Source: Capnocytophaga sp. oral taxon 338 str. F0234 (lineage in GTDB: Bacteria; Bacteroidota; Bacteroidia; Flavobacteriales; Flavobacteriaceae). From it: a stretch of DNA of 60,598 nucleotides. The stretch lies in the NCBI RefSeq assembly GCF_000192225.1, contig NZ_GL872413.1, positions 1,531,584-1,592,181 on the forward strand. The letters are read 5' to 3'. Of this stretch, positions 8,636-17,206 are shown piece after piece. Below the pieces are notes generated by a model. It worked only from the letters and a program-made list of their open reading frames with translations. It did no database searches and was not told where the DNA came from. The stretch's first letter is position 1; every line of letters begins with the position of its first letter. Both the position numbers and the translations under genes were made by a program.

Positions 8636-9283
8636 ATGAGAATAAATCAAATATTTTATCTAACAATTATCTCCCTATTAGGAGTGATTGTTCATGCTCA
8701 AGAAAAATCCTTGGCTACTCTTATTAATGAGAAAGATGCTTTCCTTGTAGATGTGCGTACTGAAAAGGAATTTAACCAGGGAAGTGCTCTAAATGCCATA
8801 AACATTCCTTTAGATCGTGTAGAAAAAGAACTTTCTCAATTTCAAGGAAAGAGCAATATTATCCTATTCTGTAGAACAGGGAAACGTGCTGAAGCCGCCA
8901 GAAAACTCCTTTTAAAGCACCAAATACAAGCTGTCAATGGGAAAGGTTATCTCTTTGTTAAAAGCCTACAAAAGGAAAATTTAATGGACAGGCTCTCCTA
9001 TCGTACTGATAAGCAAACTGTATCTGTGATAAAAAATGGAAAGGGAATCAAACAGGTAGGTGTAGCCTTGGGAAAAGGAGCAATCCTTAAAAAACATACT
9101 ACAGATGTTCCTGCCTTCCTTGTCATGATTAAGGGGGAAGTACGCTTCCTTATCAATGGAGAAGAAATTCTTCTAAAGGCACTGGATACCTATAATATTC
9201 CTGCCAATGTAGAACATGAACTTATAGGCGTTGAAGACGAAAACCTTTTTATACTCACCAAATCAAAGTATTTTCAAGAGTAG
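8636..9283 (+). CDS. Secreted rhodanese-like/cupin fusion protein
   Basis: The product is 215 residues. Residues 1-22 are a Sec signal peptide (ends VIVHAQ). A rhodanese domain follows (FLVDVRTEKEFNQGSALNAIN; active-site loop FCRTGKRAEAARK with the catalytic Cys), and then a C-terminal small beta-barrel of cupin type (LVMIKGEVRFLINGEEI...TYNIPANVEHELIG). The rhodanese part could carry persulfide sulfur in the periplasm, and the cupin part could bind a metal or small ligand; the combination is inferred from sequence shape. The ATG at 8636 begins directly at the signal peptide; an ATG at 8618 overlaps the end of galE and adds six residues. Confidence 0.75.
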   Translation: MRINQIFYLTIISLLGVIVHAQEKSLATLINEKDAFLVDVRTEKEFNQGSALNAINIPLDRVEKELSQFQGKSNIILFCRTGKRAEAARKLLLKHQIQAVNGKGYLFVKSLQKENLMDRLSYRTDKQTVSVIKNGKGIKQVGVALGKGAILKKHTTDVPAFLVMIKGEVRFLINGEEILLKALDTYNIPANVEHELIGVEDENLFILTKSKYFQE

Positions 9284-9305
9284 ATCAAAATTACTACTTA
9301 TTAAC

Positions 9306-9342
9306 AAAGAGAGGCTACTTTTTTTCGGGTAGCCTCTCTTCA
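9306..9342. terminator. Bidirectional terminator
   Basis: A near-perfect hairpin with arms AGAGAGGCTAC (9308-9318) and GTAGCCTCTCT (9329-9339). It lies between two convergent genes and should stop both. Confidence 0.85.
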
Positions 9343-9362
9343 TATATTATATTCTTTTACTT

Positions 9363-10196
9363 TTATTGAATAAACTCTTTTAGTTGTTGTATATACCAAT
9401 CATAGTCGTCATACATGATAAAATGGAGCCCCTTATTGGCATATCTAAGTTCTTTCTTAGGCAACTTTGCGTATTGTTGTTCTATTTTATTTTTTGAAAA
9501 GCTAAAAACAGACTCTAATAAGACTAAAGTAGGCACCTGTATCTGTTGTATCTCCTCTCTGAGATCTGTATTAGATAATTCACAGACCATTTTTGCAATA
9601 GTTCCCCTATCTGAATCTACACTCCATTGTACTATTTGTGGTACTTTCTCCTTGTTTTCAGTATAGTAAACCATTGATGATGTTTGTGCTTGCTGGAAAG
9701 CCTCCTTGGACATACTTGTTAATTCCTTGATAGTAGGAGTACAATCCTTATTGGGATCTACTTTAAAGTTGTCATTGGAAAGGGCAGCAAGCGCAGGTAG
9801 TGCATCTACCACTACTATTTTCTGAAATAGTTTAGGTGCTTTTGCCCCTATTTTCATAGCAAGCATTCCTCCTAAACTGTGTCCTACAATCACAGGATTC
9901 TTAATTTTTTCCTTTTTAATATAAGAGATAATGGTATTTGCCCAATACTCTACACTAGGATTTTTTACTGGAGGAGTCCCTGCAAACCCTGCTAAGGTAA
10001 GCAGATAACAGGTATGATTAGAGCTAAGTTCTTTTACAGTATCTTGCCATACTTCACTAGAACAGGCAAGCCCTGGAATAAATAAAATAGAATTCCCTTT
10101 ATTCCCTATTTTTTGCACTGAGAAAGGAACTTGTCCATAACTCGACAAAGGCAATATGAATAGAAGAAAAAGGAAAGTGATAATACTATTTTTCAT
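9363..10196 (-). CDS. Secreted alpha/beta hydrolase
   Basis: The product is 277 residues. A signal peptide (residues 1-21, ending SSYG) directs it to the periplasm. The hydrolase fold shows the oxyanion segment FIPGLACSSEVW, the nucleophile elbow VGHSLGG (Ser107), and a C-terminal candidate His in GLHFIMYDD; the acid is less clear. The substrate is unknown; esterase or haloperoxidase-like members share this layout. It sits 14 bases after the TPR-like gene on the same strand, so the two are probably co-transcribed, perhaps with the tRNA upstream. Confidence 0.82.
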   Translation of the reverse strand: MKNSIITFLFLLFILPLSSYGQVPFSVQKIGNKGNSILFIPGLACSSEVWQDTVKELSSNHTCYLLTLAGFAGTPPVKNPSVEYWANTIISYIKKEKIKNPVIVGHSLGGMLAMKIGAKAPKLFQKIVVVDALPALAALSNDNFKVDPNKDCTPTIKELTSMSKEAFQQAQTSSMVYYTENKEKVPQIVQWSVDSDRGTIAKMVCELSNTDLREEIQQIQVPTLVLLESVFSFSKNKIEQQYAKLPKKELRYANKGLHFIMYDDYDWYIQQLKEFIQ

Positions 10197-10210
10197 AATA
10201 GAATAAAAAT

Positions 10211-10726
10211 TTATATCTTCTTCATTTGTTCTTGCATCATTCTAATTTGATCTTTAAGTAAATTCTGTTTATCTAATTTTTTAGCTTGTGTCAAGAACTC
10301 TTGAGCCTCTCTTTTTCGTCTCTTTTGCATTGATATTCCTGCCAGACTCAACCTTGCCATAGCTTCATCATATTTCATATTTAACCCATATTTTAAGGCG
10401 GTACGAAAATATTTTTCAGCTTGAGTAAGATTAACCTGTGATGTGATTATTCCATACAAATAATTATAATATCCTCTTTGTTTCTTTATAAGAGCAGTTT
10501 CAGGATTCTTTATATAATCAAGCCATTTCTTAGTTCCTGCTATATCTTGCTTACGGAGCCTTAAAAAAGCCAATATAAGAAATTCATTTTTGAAATAAAA
10601 TAATACCGGAAAAAGAGAAAGAAGTATCAAAAAAATCCCATTTCCAATATTTCCCAAGCTAAATTGATAGATGGCAAATGCAAAAATAAGCACTGCTATA
10701 ACTATTTTAATATATCTGTGAAACAT
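10211..10726 (-). CDS. Membrane-anchored TPR-like protein, function unknown
   Basis: The product is 171 residues. Two hydrophobic helices (about 6-24 and 28-47) anchor it, followed by a helical cytoplasmic or periplasmic part with TPR-like repeats (QAEKYFRTALKYGLNMKYDEAMARLSLAGISMQ) and a basic, Gln-rich tail. TPR domains bind other proteins; no partner can be named. The gene starts 29 bases after the tRNA-Pro gene on the same strand. Confidence 0.7.
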   Translation of the reverse strand: MFHRYIKIVIAVLIFAFAIYQFSLGNIGNGIFLILLSLFPVLFYFKNEFLILAFLRLRKQDIAGTKKWLDYIKNPETALIKKQRGYYNYLYGIITSQVNLTQAEKYFRTALKYGLNMKYDEAMARLSLAGISMQKRRKREAQEFLTQAKKLDKQNLLKDQIRMMQEQMKKI

Positions 10727-10755
10727 TTCTATGTAAAAGGTAGATTAAAAAATAG

Positions 10756-10828
10756 TCGGGATGACTGGACTCGAACCAGCGACCTCACGCACCCCATACG
10801 TGAACGCTACCAACTGCGCTACATCCCG
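10756..10828 (-). tRNA. tRNA-Pro (anticodon GGG)
   Basis: On the minus strand the acceptor arms CGGGATG and CATCCCG pair over 7 bp, with discriminator A at 10756. The anticodon stem CACGT/GCGTG closes the loop ATGGGGT, so the anticodon is GGG (proline), with U33 and G37 as expected. The T arm reads GCTGGTTCGAGTCCAGT. CCA is not encoded and must be added after transcription. A -7 box lies 27 bases upstream, and a protein gene starts 29 bases downstream. Confidence 0.93.
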
Positions 10829-10854
10829 ATCAAATCACTTCCGATTTGCAAGTG

Positions 10855-10862
10855 CAAAGATA
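10855..10862 (-). promoter_or_regulatory. -7 promoter box for tRNA-Pro
   Basis: TATCTTTG on the minus strand, upstream of the tRNA 5' end, with no gene between. Confidence 0.7.
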
Positions 10863-10956
10863 CACATTTTTTCTAAACTAAAAAAATATTTTTCACTCCT
10901 ATTCCCGTATTTTTAAAAAATTAATTCTCAATAAATTAATGTATAGTCAAAAAAAT

Positions 10957-10995
10957 AAGCTGCTAACTAATAGAATTATTTACAGTTAACAGCTT
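10957..10995 (-). terminator. Terminator of glyA
   Basis: Arms AAGCTGCTAACT and AGTTAACAGCTT pair with one mismatch. On the minus strand the hairpin is followed by a T run. It lies 31 bases past the glyA stop. Confidence 0.8.
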
Positions 10996-11025
10996 CTAAA
11001 ATTAAACTTAATCAAATACATCCAC

Positions 11026-12300
11026 TTACTCTACAAAAAGAGGTCTATCATACATATATTTATTTACTTTTTGAGCTATACTTTCTAATAACTTCTCATC
11101 CTTAGCATGGGTAATAACCTCATCTATATAATTGGCTATAACTTCCATATCACCTTCTTTCAAGCCCCGTGTAGTAATCGCTGCCGTACCCAAACGGATA
11201 CCACTGGTTACAAAAGGACTCTTATCATCAAAAGGTACCATATTTTTATTGGCTGTGATATCGGCTTTTACCAGAGCTGTTTCTGCTTCCTTACCACTGA
11301 TATTCTTGTTTCTAAGGTCAATGAGCATCAAGTGGTTATCAGTACCGCCTGAGACGATATTGTAGCCTTTTCCCACTAAGAGCTGTGCCAATTTCTTGGC
11401 GTTCTTTTGTATCTGAATTGTATAATGTAAGAAATCATCAGAGAGTGCTTCCCCAAAGGATACTGCCTTCGCAGCAATAATATGTTCCAAAGGTCCTCCT
11501 TGGTTTCCTGGAAATACAGATAGGTCTATTAGGGAAGACATCATCCGAATCTCCCCTTTAGGTGTCTTAGCACCAAAAGGATTTTCAAAATCTTTTCCCA
11601 TCATAATCATACCTCCTCGCGGACCACGAAGTGTTTTATGAGTAGTCGTAGTAACAAAATGGCAATGAGGGATGGGGTCATTCAGTAAGCCTTTAGCGAT
11701 AAGCCCTGCTGGATGTGCAATATCAGCCATAAGGAAAGCTCCCACACTATCCGCTATTTCTCTAAATCTCTTAAAATCAATATTACGTGAGTAAGCTGAA
11801 TAACCTGCTATAATCATTTTAGGTTTTTCTCTTTGAGCAATTTCAGCTATTTTATCATAATTCAAAAGTCCTGTTTCTTTTTCAACTCCATAAAAAATAG
11901 GTCTAAAAAGCTTACCAGAGAAGTTCACTGCAGCACCATGAGTGAGGTGCCCTCCATGAGAAAGGTCAAAGCCTAAGATTTTATCACCTGGAGTAAGGCA
12001 TGCTGCATATACAGAGGCATTTGCCTGAGAACCACTGTGAGGTTGCACATTTACATATTCTGCTCCAAAGAGAGCCTTAGCACGATCTATAGCTAATTGC
12101 TCTACTTGGTCTACTATTTGACATCCTCCATAATAGCGCTTTCCAGGATATCCTTCTGCGTACTTATTGGTGAGTACAGAACCTGCTGCCTCCATTACTT
12201 CAGGACTTACAAAGTTCTCAGAGGCAATAAGTTCTATACCTCTTAATTGTCTTTCTTTCTCCTGTTGGATAAGATCAAAAATCTGTTGGTCTCTTTTCAT
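11026..12300 (-). CDS. glyA: Serine hydroxymethyltransferase
   Basis: The product is 424 residues, full length for this PLP enzyme, which converts serine and tetrahydrofolate to glycine and methylene-tetrahydrofolate in the cytosol. Clear motifs are [27 protein letters not shown], and the PLP-binding [15 protein letters not shown] with its Schiff-base Lys. It stands alone between its own -7 box at 12331 and a terminator at 10957. It supplies one-carbon units used by enzymes such as PurH, encoded about 5 kb away. Confidence 0.97.
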   Translation of the reverse strand: MKRDQQIFDLIQQEKERQLRGIELIASENFVSPEVMEAAGSVLTNKYAEGYPGKRYYGGCQIVDQVEQLAIDRAKALFGAEYVNVQPHSGSQANASVYAACLTPGDKILGFDLSHGGHLTHGAAVNFSGKLFRPIFYGVEKETGLLNYDKIAEIAQREKPKMIIAGYSAYSRNIDFKRFREIADSVGAFLMADIAHPAGLIAKGLLNDPIPHCHFVTTTTHKTLRGPRGGMIMMGKDFENPFGAKTPKGEIRMMSSLIDLSVFPGNQGGPLEHIIAAKAVSFGEALSDDFLHYTIQIQKNAKKLAQLLVGKGYNIVSGGTDNHLMLIDLRNKNISGKEAETALVKADITANKNMVPFDDKSPFVTSGIRLGTAAITTRGLKEGDMEVIANYIDEVITHAKDEKLLESIAQKVNKYMYDRPLFVE

Positions 12301-12330
12301 AGGAAATAAATATTTTTATTTTATGTGGTG

Positions 12331-12338
12331 CAAATATA
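12331..12338 (-). promoter_or_regulatory. -7 promoter box for glyA
   Basis: TATATTTG on the minus strand, 30 bases before the glyA ATG. Confidence 0.7.
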
Positions 12339-12384
12339 ATACTTTTTTTACTGATTAACTACTTTTCCTCTTTGTTTTTTTAAT

Positions 12385-12945
12385 TTATTTTCTTAAAAAT
12401 ATAATTTCTCCTTCTTCTATCTTTACAAGCTGAGAAGGAGTTTTTCCTTCTTGATTTTGCTGGTGGTAAGGAACTATATAATCCACTAAATTCTTAATCT
12501 CTTCACTAATTTGTGAGAATGTCATAGGACTTGGTTCTCCAGTTATATTTGCAGAAGTAGAAATAATAGGTTTTCCAAATGCTTTGATAAGCTCTCTACA
12601 GAATTCATCCTGAACTATTCTGAAAGCCAAGGAATTATCCTTTGCTAAAGGAAGATAACTATTACAAACTTCTTGATATATTACAGAAGTTGGGCGTGTT
12701 TGACTCTTTAAAAAGAAGACTATTTCTGAGGGTATTTTCACATATTGCTTGAGCATACCCAAGGAAGAGACTAAAAGAATAAAATTCTTATTAATATCTC
12801 TTCTTTTTATCTGCCGTATTCTTTCTATTCCTTGATAAGAATAGGCATCACATCCCAATCCCCATATAGTATCTGTAGGATAAAGGATTACCTTATTCTC
12901 CTGTAAGAAGGGAAGTGTTAGCTTCACTATTTCTTTTATCTTCAT
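12385..12945 (-). CDS. tsaC: L-threonylcarbamoyladenylate synthase, Sua5/YrdC/TsaC family
   Basis: The product is 186 residues, a single YrdC domain without the C-terminal Sua5 extension. It has ILYPTDTIWGLGCDA, the basic IKRRDINKNFILLVSS segment that binds ATP and bicarbonate-derived groups, and PIISTSANITGEPSP. The enzyme makes threonylcarbamoyl-AMP for the t6A37 modification of ANN-decoding tRNAs. The frame continues 16 codons upstream, but that part lies just downstream of and close to the -7 box at 12975-12982, so Met at 12945 (MKIKEIVK) is preferred. YciO-type paralogues have a similar fold, so the symbol is a family-level call. Confidence 0.87.
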   Translation of the reverse strand: MKIKEIVKLTLPFLQENKVILYPTDTIWGLGCDAYSYQGIERIRQIKRRDINKNFILLVSSLGMLKQYVKIPSEIVFFLKSQTRPTSVIYQEVCNSYLPLAKDNSLAFRIVQDEFCRELIKAFGKPIISTSANITGEPSPMTFSQISEEIKNLVDYIVPYHQQNQEGKTPSQLVKIEEGEIIFLRK

Positions 12946-12974
12946 TGACTTATAACATAAATTATTTGAGGGGA

Positions 12975-12982
12975 CAAAAGTA
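12975..12982 (-). promoter_or_regulatory. -7 promoter box for the tsaC-like gene
   Basis: TACTTTTG on the minus strand, 29 bases before the start at 12945. A start at 12993 would lie upstream of this box and is excluded. Confidence 0.65.
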
Positions 12983-13037
12983 CTTCTTTTCAAGGAAAAT
13001 ATATATCTTTTATTTATTTTATTTGAAAAAAATGTAG

Positions 13038-13045
13038 TACATTTG
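13038..13045 (+). promoter_or_regulatory. -7 promoter box for the subtilisin gene
   Basis: TACATTTG, 24 bases before the ATG at 13070. Confidence 0.7.
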
Positions 13046-13069
13046 CATTAGTTTTTAAAAGATTTCATA

Positions 13070-14692
13070 ATGAATACAAGAAAACCTATTTTTTATGTGG
13101 CTTTGTCTGGGCTTATGGTAGCCTGTGGAGGAGCTTCTAAGATTGCTTCTTTGCCACTTGAAACTTTGGATGGAAAGACAATTCCTTCCCAACCAGCATC
13201 TCCCTCTGAAGAGGAGTTAAAAAGTTGGCCTCATCAAGATCTGCTTACTACTGGCTATCCAGGTATTAGCTTAGAAAAAGCCTATAAAGTTCTTGAAGGC
13301 AGAAAGGCAAAAACTGTTATTGTAGGAGTGGTAGATTCCGGAGTGGATATTAACCATGAAGATCTTAAATCCATTATTTGGACAAACCCTAAAGAGATTC
13401 CTAACAATGGAATTGACGATGATAAAAATGGCTATGTGGACGATGTACATGGTTGGAATTTCTTAGGAGAAATTAATCAAGATAATCTCGAATATGTACG
13501 TATTCTCAAATCAGGAGATACTAATAATCCCGATTACAAGAGGGCAGAGAAGGCTTATAAGAAAGAGTACCAAGAGTCTCAAGAGGGCATAGAACGCCTT
13601 ACGCAAATAAAAGAAAAAATTTCCATGAGTGATGCTCTTATCCAAAGCCATTTGGCTAAAAAAGAATATACTTTAGAGGATTTAGATAAGATCAATATTG
13701 AATCAACACAGTTAGCAGATGCTGTACGTGGTATGAAACGCTTACTTAGCAATGGAGTTACTGTAAAAGAAACTTTAGAAAATATCGAAGATGGATTAAA
13801 ATATTATGAAGACCGTATAAAATATAACCTAAATAAAGATTTTTCTCCAAGAAAAATTCTTAAGGACAACCCAGATGATATTAATGACAAAATCTATGGG
13901 AATAATAATGTAATAGGACCTACTGCCGAGGGAGCCTTGCATGGTACTCATGTATCAGGTATTATTGCTGCTATACGTCATAATAATATAGGCATGGATG
14001 GGGTAGCCGACCATGTACGTATTCTTCCTGTACGTGCTGTGCCTTATGGTGATGAATATGATAAGGATGTAGCTCTTGCTTTGCGTTATGCTATTGATAA
14101 CGGAGCAAAAGTTATTAATACCAGTTTTGGTAAAGAATTCTCCCCTCATAAAGAATGGGTATATGATGCACTAAAATATGCAGCTAAAAAAGATGTTCTC
14201 ATTGTAAATGCAGCTGGAAATGAGACAAAAAACATGGATACCAATACTTCTTTTCCTGATGACAATATCAATGGAAAAGAATTTACAGATACAATGATTA
14301 CCGTTGGAGCTCTTAATTACAAATACAATGAAAATTTAGTAGCTGAATTCTCTAATTATGGAAAAAATAATGTAGATTTGTTCTCTCCTGGGGTGCAAAT
14401 ATATGCTACTGTACCGGAAAATAAATACAAATTCTTAAGTGGTACTTCTATGGCATCCCCTGAAGTAGCAGGAGTAGCAGCCCTCATTCGTGCTTATTTT
14501 CCTAAACTTAAAGCCAGAGAAGTAAAGCAAATTCTTATGGAATCAGGAATAGTACCTACTATTAAAGAAGTTCTTATTGGAGAGGAAGAAGGTGCTGAGT
14601 CAAAACTTATGCCTTTTTCTAATCTTAGCAAATCTGGAAGAATATTGAATGCTTATAATGCGATTATTTTAGCCGCCAAAAGGAGCAAATAA
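13070..14692 (+). CDS. Subtilisin-family (S8) serine protease lipoprotein
   Basis: The product is 540 residues. A lipoprotein signal ends at LMVACGG, with Cys19 as the acylated residue. The S8 catalytic triad is complete: Asp89 in VGVVDSGVDINHEDL, His294 in HGTHVSG, and Ser460 in SGTSMASPEVAG, with oxyanion Asn384 in NAAGNE. About 200 residues separate Asp and His, far more than in typical subtilisins; the insert is charged and probably helical (about 130-275). There is no visible propeptide or type IX secretion tail, so it is likely membrane-anchored, periplasmic or outer-surface. Substrates are unknown. It is monocistronic, with its own promoter box and terminator. Confidence 0.93.
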   Translation: MNTRKPIFYVALSGLMVACGGASKIASLPLETLDGKTIPSQPASPSEEELKSWPHQDLLTTGYPGISLEKAYKVLEGRKAKTVIVGVVDSGVDINHEDLKSIIWTNPKEIPNNGIDDDKNGYVDDVHGWNFLGEINQDNLEYVRILKSGDTNNPDYKRAEKAYKKEYQESQEGIERLTQIKEKISMSDALIQSHLAKKEYTLEDLDKINIESTQLADAVRGMKRLLSNGVTVKETLENIEDGLKYYEDRIKYNLNKDFSPRKILKDNPDDINDKIYGNNNVIGPTAEGALHGTHVSGIIAAIRHNNIGMDGVADHVRILPVRAVPYGDEYDKDVALALRYAIDNGAKVINTSFGKEFSPHKEWVYDALKYAAKKDVLIVNAAGNETKNMDTNTSFPDDNINGKEFTDTMITVGALNYKYNENLVAEFSNYGKNNVDLFSPGVQIYATVPENKYKFLSGTSMASPEVAGVAALIRAYFPKLKAREVKQILMESGIVPTIKEVLIGEEEGAESKLMPFSNLSKSGRILNAYNAIILAAKRSK

Positions 14693-14709
14693 TGTTTTTA
14701 GATTAATGG

Positions 14710-14745
14710 AAAAGAGGCTATCCAAAAAGGGCAGCCTCTTTTTTT
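14710..14745 (+). terminator. Terminator of the subtilisin gene
   Basis: Hairpin with arms AAGAGGCT and AGCCTCTT, followed by a T run, 20 bases past the stop codon. Confidence 0.85.
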
Positions 14746-14841
14746 ATTATCTTTTTATCTAACTTATTATAAAGCCATAGTCCCACCAAACTCCCCTACA
14801 CATTCACATTCACTGCTATTTTCATATTTTCTAATTTGTAA

Positions 14842-17046
14842 TCATTCTCTGAAGACTTTTTCTACCCCATTAAGTTTTCTTAAACTATCTAATAAGGAGT
14901 TTAAGGATTCAGTATTGGAAACCAAAAGGGTTATCTCTCCTTCAAAAATTCCTCCTTTACTCATTAGTTGAATATTATTCATTCCTAACCCCTTATGAGT
15001 AATATGATTGGTAATTTCTGCAGCTAATCCTTTCCTATCTACTCCTATAATTTTGATGGTTGTTTCATACTCTCTTTCTGTAGATTTTACCCATTTAGCA
15101 GGAATTATTCTATAAGCATAATTGGAGAACATGGAAAGTGCATTGGGACAATCCTTCTTATGAACCTTTATACTACCTCCGTTCACAGCTATATAACCAA
15201 AAATTTCATCTCCAGGAATAGGTGTACAACATTTTGAGAAAGTATAATCTAACACTTGTTCATCTTTTCCAAATACAATCATGTCATATTCATGAGCATC
15301 TTTAGATTTTTCAGGAACTACATGAGTAGATGGTTTCTTTCTGAAGAAGTTAAAGAAAGCAGAAGTAGTACTTCTACTTCCTACAAAATTCTTAAGCATC
15401 TGGTTATTAATTTCCCCTGTTGCCATTTGATAAAAAATATCTTGACTGGTTTTTGTTTTAAAATAAGTAACCATATCATTAATTACTTTTTCATCAAGTA
15501 TTATCTTAAGTTGCTTTAACTTACGTCTTAATATTTCCTTACCTTCCTCAGCTACCTTCTTACGATTTTCTTTGAGTGCTCCTTTAATCTTAGCAAGCGC
15601 TTTAGTAGTAGTAGCATAATCCAACCAATTAGGATTAGGTGATGCATTCTCCGCTGTGATAATTTCTACTTGTTCTCCACTTCTGAGCTTATAATTTAAA
15701 GGAACAAGTTTTCCATTTACCTTAGCTCCACGAGTATGCATTCCCACTTCTGTATGAATACTGAAGGCAAAATCTAAGGGAGTTGCACCTTTTGGTAAGG
15801 ATTTAATTTCTCCATTAGGAGTAAAAATAAAGATTTCATCTGCATAAAGATTCATTTTAAATTCCTGTACAAATTCAACTGCATTAGCTTCATTATCTTC
15901 TAAGACCTCTTGCAACCGATTAAGCCACATCTCTATACCTCGTTCATTCTGTTCTCCGTGTTTGTATTTAAAATGAGCAGCATATCCTTTCTCTGCTATT
16001 TCATGCATGCGATCACTACGAATTTGCACCTCAACCCACTTGTTCTTAGGACCTACCACCGTTATATGCAAAGCCTCATATCCTGTACTCTTAGGAGAAG
16101 AAAGCCAATCCCTAAGCCGTGTAGGATTAGGACGAAAATAATCTGTTACGATGGAATATATCTTCCAAGCCAGGAACTTCTCATTCTCAGGGGTGCTTTT
16201 ATAGATAATACGTATAGCGAATTTATCATATACTTCTTCAAATGGTATCTTCTTGGAGACCATCTTTTTATAAATAGAATAAATAGACTTAGGTCGTCCT
16301 TTAATATAATAATCAATTTTTTCTTTGTCCAAAGCTGCTTTTACAGTATTGGAAAACTCTTCTATATACTGCAATTGCTCTTCTTTAGATTCCTCTATTT
16401 TACTTAGAATGGCATAATATTGTTCAGGTTCTGTATATTTAAGTCCTAAATCCTCTAACTCAGTTTTAATATTATAAAGTCCTATTCTATGAGCTAATGG
16501 TGCATAAATAAAGAGTGTTTCAGAGGCAATTTTTTGTTGTTTGTAGGTGGGCATTGCATCCATTGTTTGCATATTATGCAAACGGTCAGCAATTTTAATA
16601 AGGATAACACGGACATCATCATTGAGTGTTAGGAGCATTTTTCGGAAATTTTCAGCTTGAAAAGAAACATCCGTATCACGACTAAGATTTGAAATTTTAG
16701 TAAGTCCTTTAACTATCTTAGCGACTGTATCTCCAAAGTTTTGAGCAATTTCTTCTATGGTAATGGGAGTATCCTCTACCACGTCATGCAACAGAGCTGA
16801 TGCTATAGAAATAGCATCTAAGCCTATATCATAAGCTACAATTTTCGCCACTGCGATGGGGTGAAATATATAAGGCTCTCCACTTTTCCTACGTTGTTCC
16901 TTATGGGCATCCACTGCCATATCAAATGCTTTGCGAATAAGCTTCTTATCATCCTCACTAAGAATCTGATAACTCTCTCGCAATAGATCTTTATATCTTT
17001 TAGCTATTTCTTTACTCTCTTCAGGAGTATAATATTCGGTTTCCAT
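14842..17046 (-). CDS. spoT: Bifunctional (p)ppGpp synthetase/hydrolase, RelA/SpoT family
   Basis: The product is 734 residues, a full-length Rsh protein. In order: an HD hydrolase domain with ALLHDVVEDTP and IKIADRLHNM (residues 50-200), a synthetase domain with RPKSIYSIYKKM and GYEALHITVVGP (240-360), a TGS domain (about 395-455), a Cys-containing conserved segment YTFSKCCTPIPGDEI (about 600-640), and a C-terminal ACT domain (660-734). Because the HD motif is intact, it should both make and degrade the alarmone. It is the only Rsh-type gene in the window. No clear -7 box was seen in the divergent region before purH. Confidence 0.95.
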   Translation of the reverse strand: METEYYTPEESKEIAKRYKDLLRESYQILSEDDKKLIRKAFDMAVDAHKEQRRKSGEPYIFHPIAVAKIVAYDIGLDAISIASALLHDVVEDTPITIEEIAQNFGDTVAKIVKGLTKISNLSRDTDVSFQAENFRKMLLTLNDDVRVILIKIADRLHNMQTMDAMPTYKQQKIASETLFIYAPLAHRIGLYNIKTELEDLGLKYTEPEQYYAILSKIEESKEEQLQYIEEFSNTVKAALDKEKIDYYIKGRPKSIYSIYKKMVSKKIPFEEVYDKFAIRIIYKSTPENEKFLAWKIYSIVTDYFRPNPTRLRDWLSSPKSTGYEALHITVVGPKNKWVEVQIRSDRMHEIAEKGYAAHFKYKHGEQNERGIEMWLNRLQEVLEDNEANAVEFVQEFKMNLYADEIFIFTPNGEIKSLPKGATPLDFAFSIHTEVGMHTRGAKVNGKLVPLNYKLRSGEQVEIITAENASPNPNWLDYATTTKALAKIKGALKENRKKVAEEGKEILRRKLKQLKIILDEKVINDMVTYFKTKTSQDIFYQMATGEINNQMLKNFVGSRSTTSAFFNFFRKKPSTHVVPEKSKDAHEYDMIVFGKDEQVLDYTFSKCCTPIPGDEIFGYIAVNGGSIKVHKKDCPNALSMFSNYAYRIIPAKWVKSTEREYETTIKIIGVDRKGLAAEITNHITHKGLGMNNIQLMSKGGIFEGEITLLVSNTESLNSLLDSLRKLNGVEKVFRE

Positions 17047-17167
17047 AAAATTGAATTCTTATAATCAACCGCTATATTACGTTTTTTTTCTAAATTAAAA
17101 AAGTTTTTTAACAAAAAATCATGCCTTTTTTTAAAAATAAAAATTTGTTCTTTATATTAGAAATGTT

Positions 17168-17175
17168 TACTTTTG
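17168..17175 (+). promoter_or_regulatory. Promoter of purH
   Basis: TACTTTTG, with a TTTG -33-like element at 17144-17147 (20 bases between), and the ATG 31 bases downstream. Confidence 0.75.
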
Positions 17176-17206
17176 TACTTTCATTATCTAAATAAATCTA
17201 CAAAAA

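Noticed and set aside
15910-16407. 165-codon plus-strand frame opposite spoT
   Set aside because: It lies wholly antisense to conserved synthetase and HD domains and has no promoter box or family resemblance.
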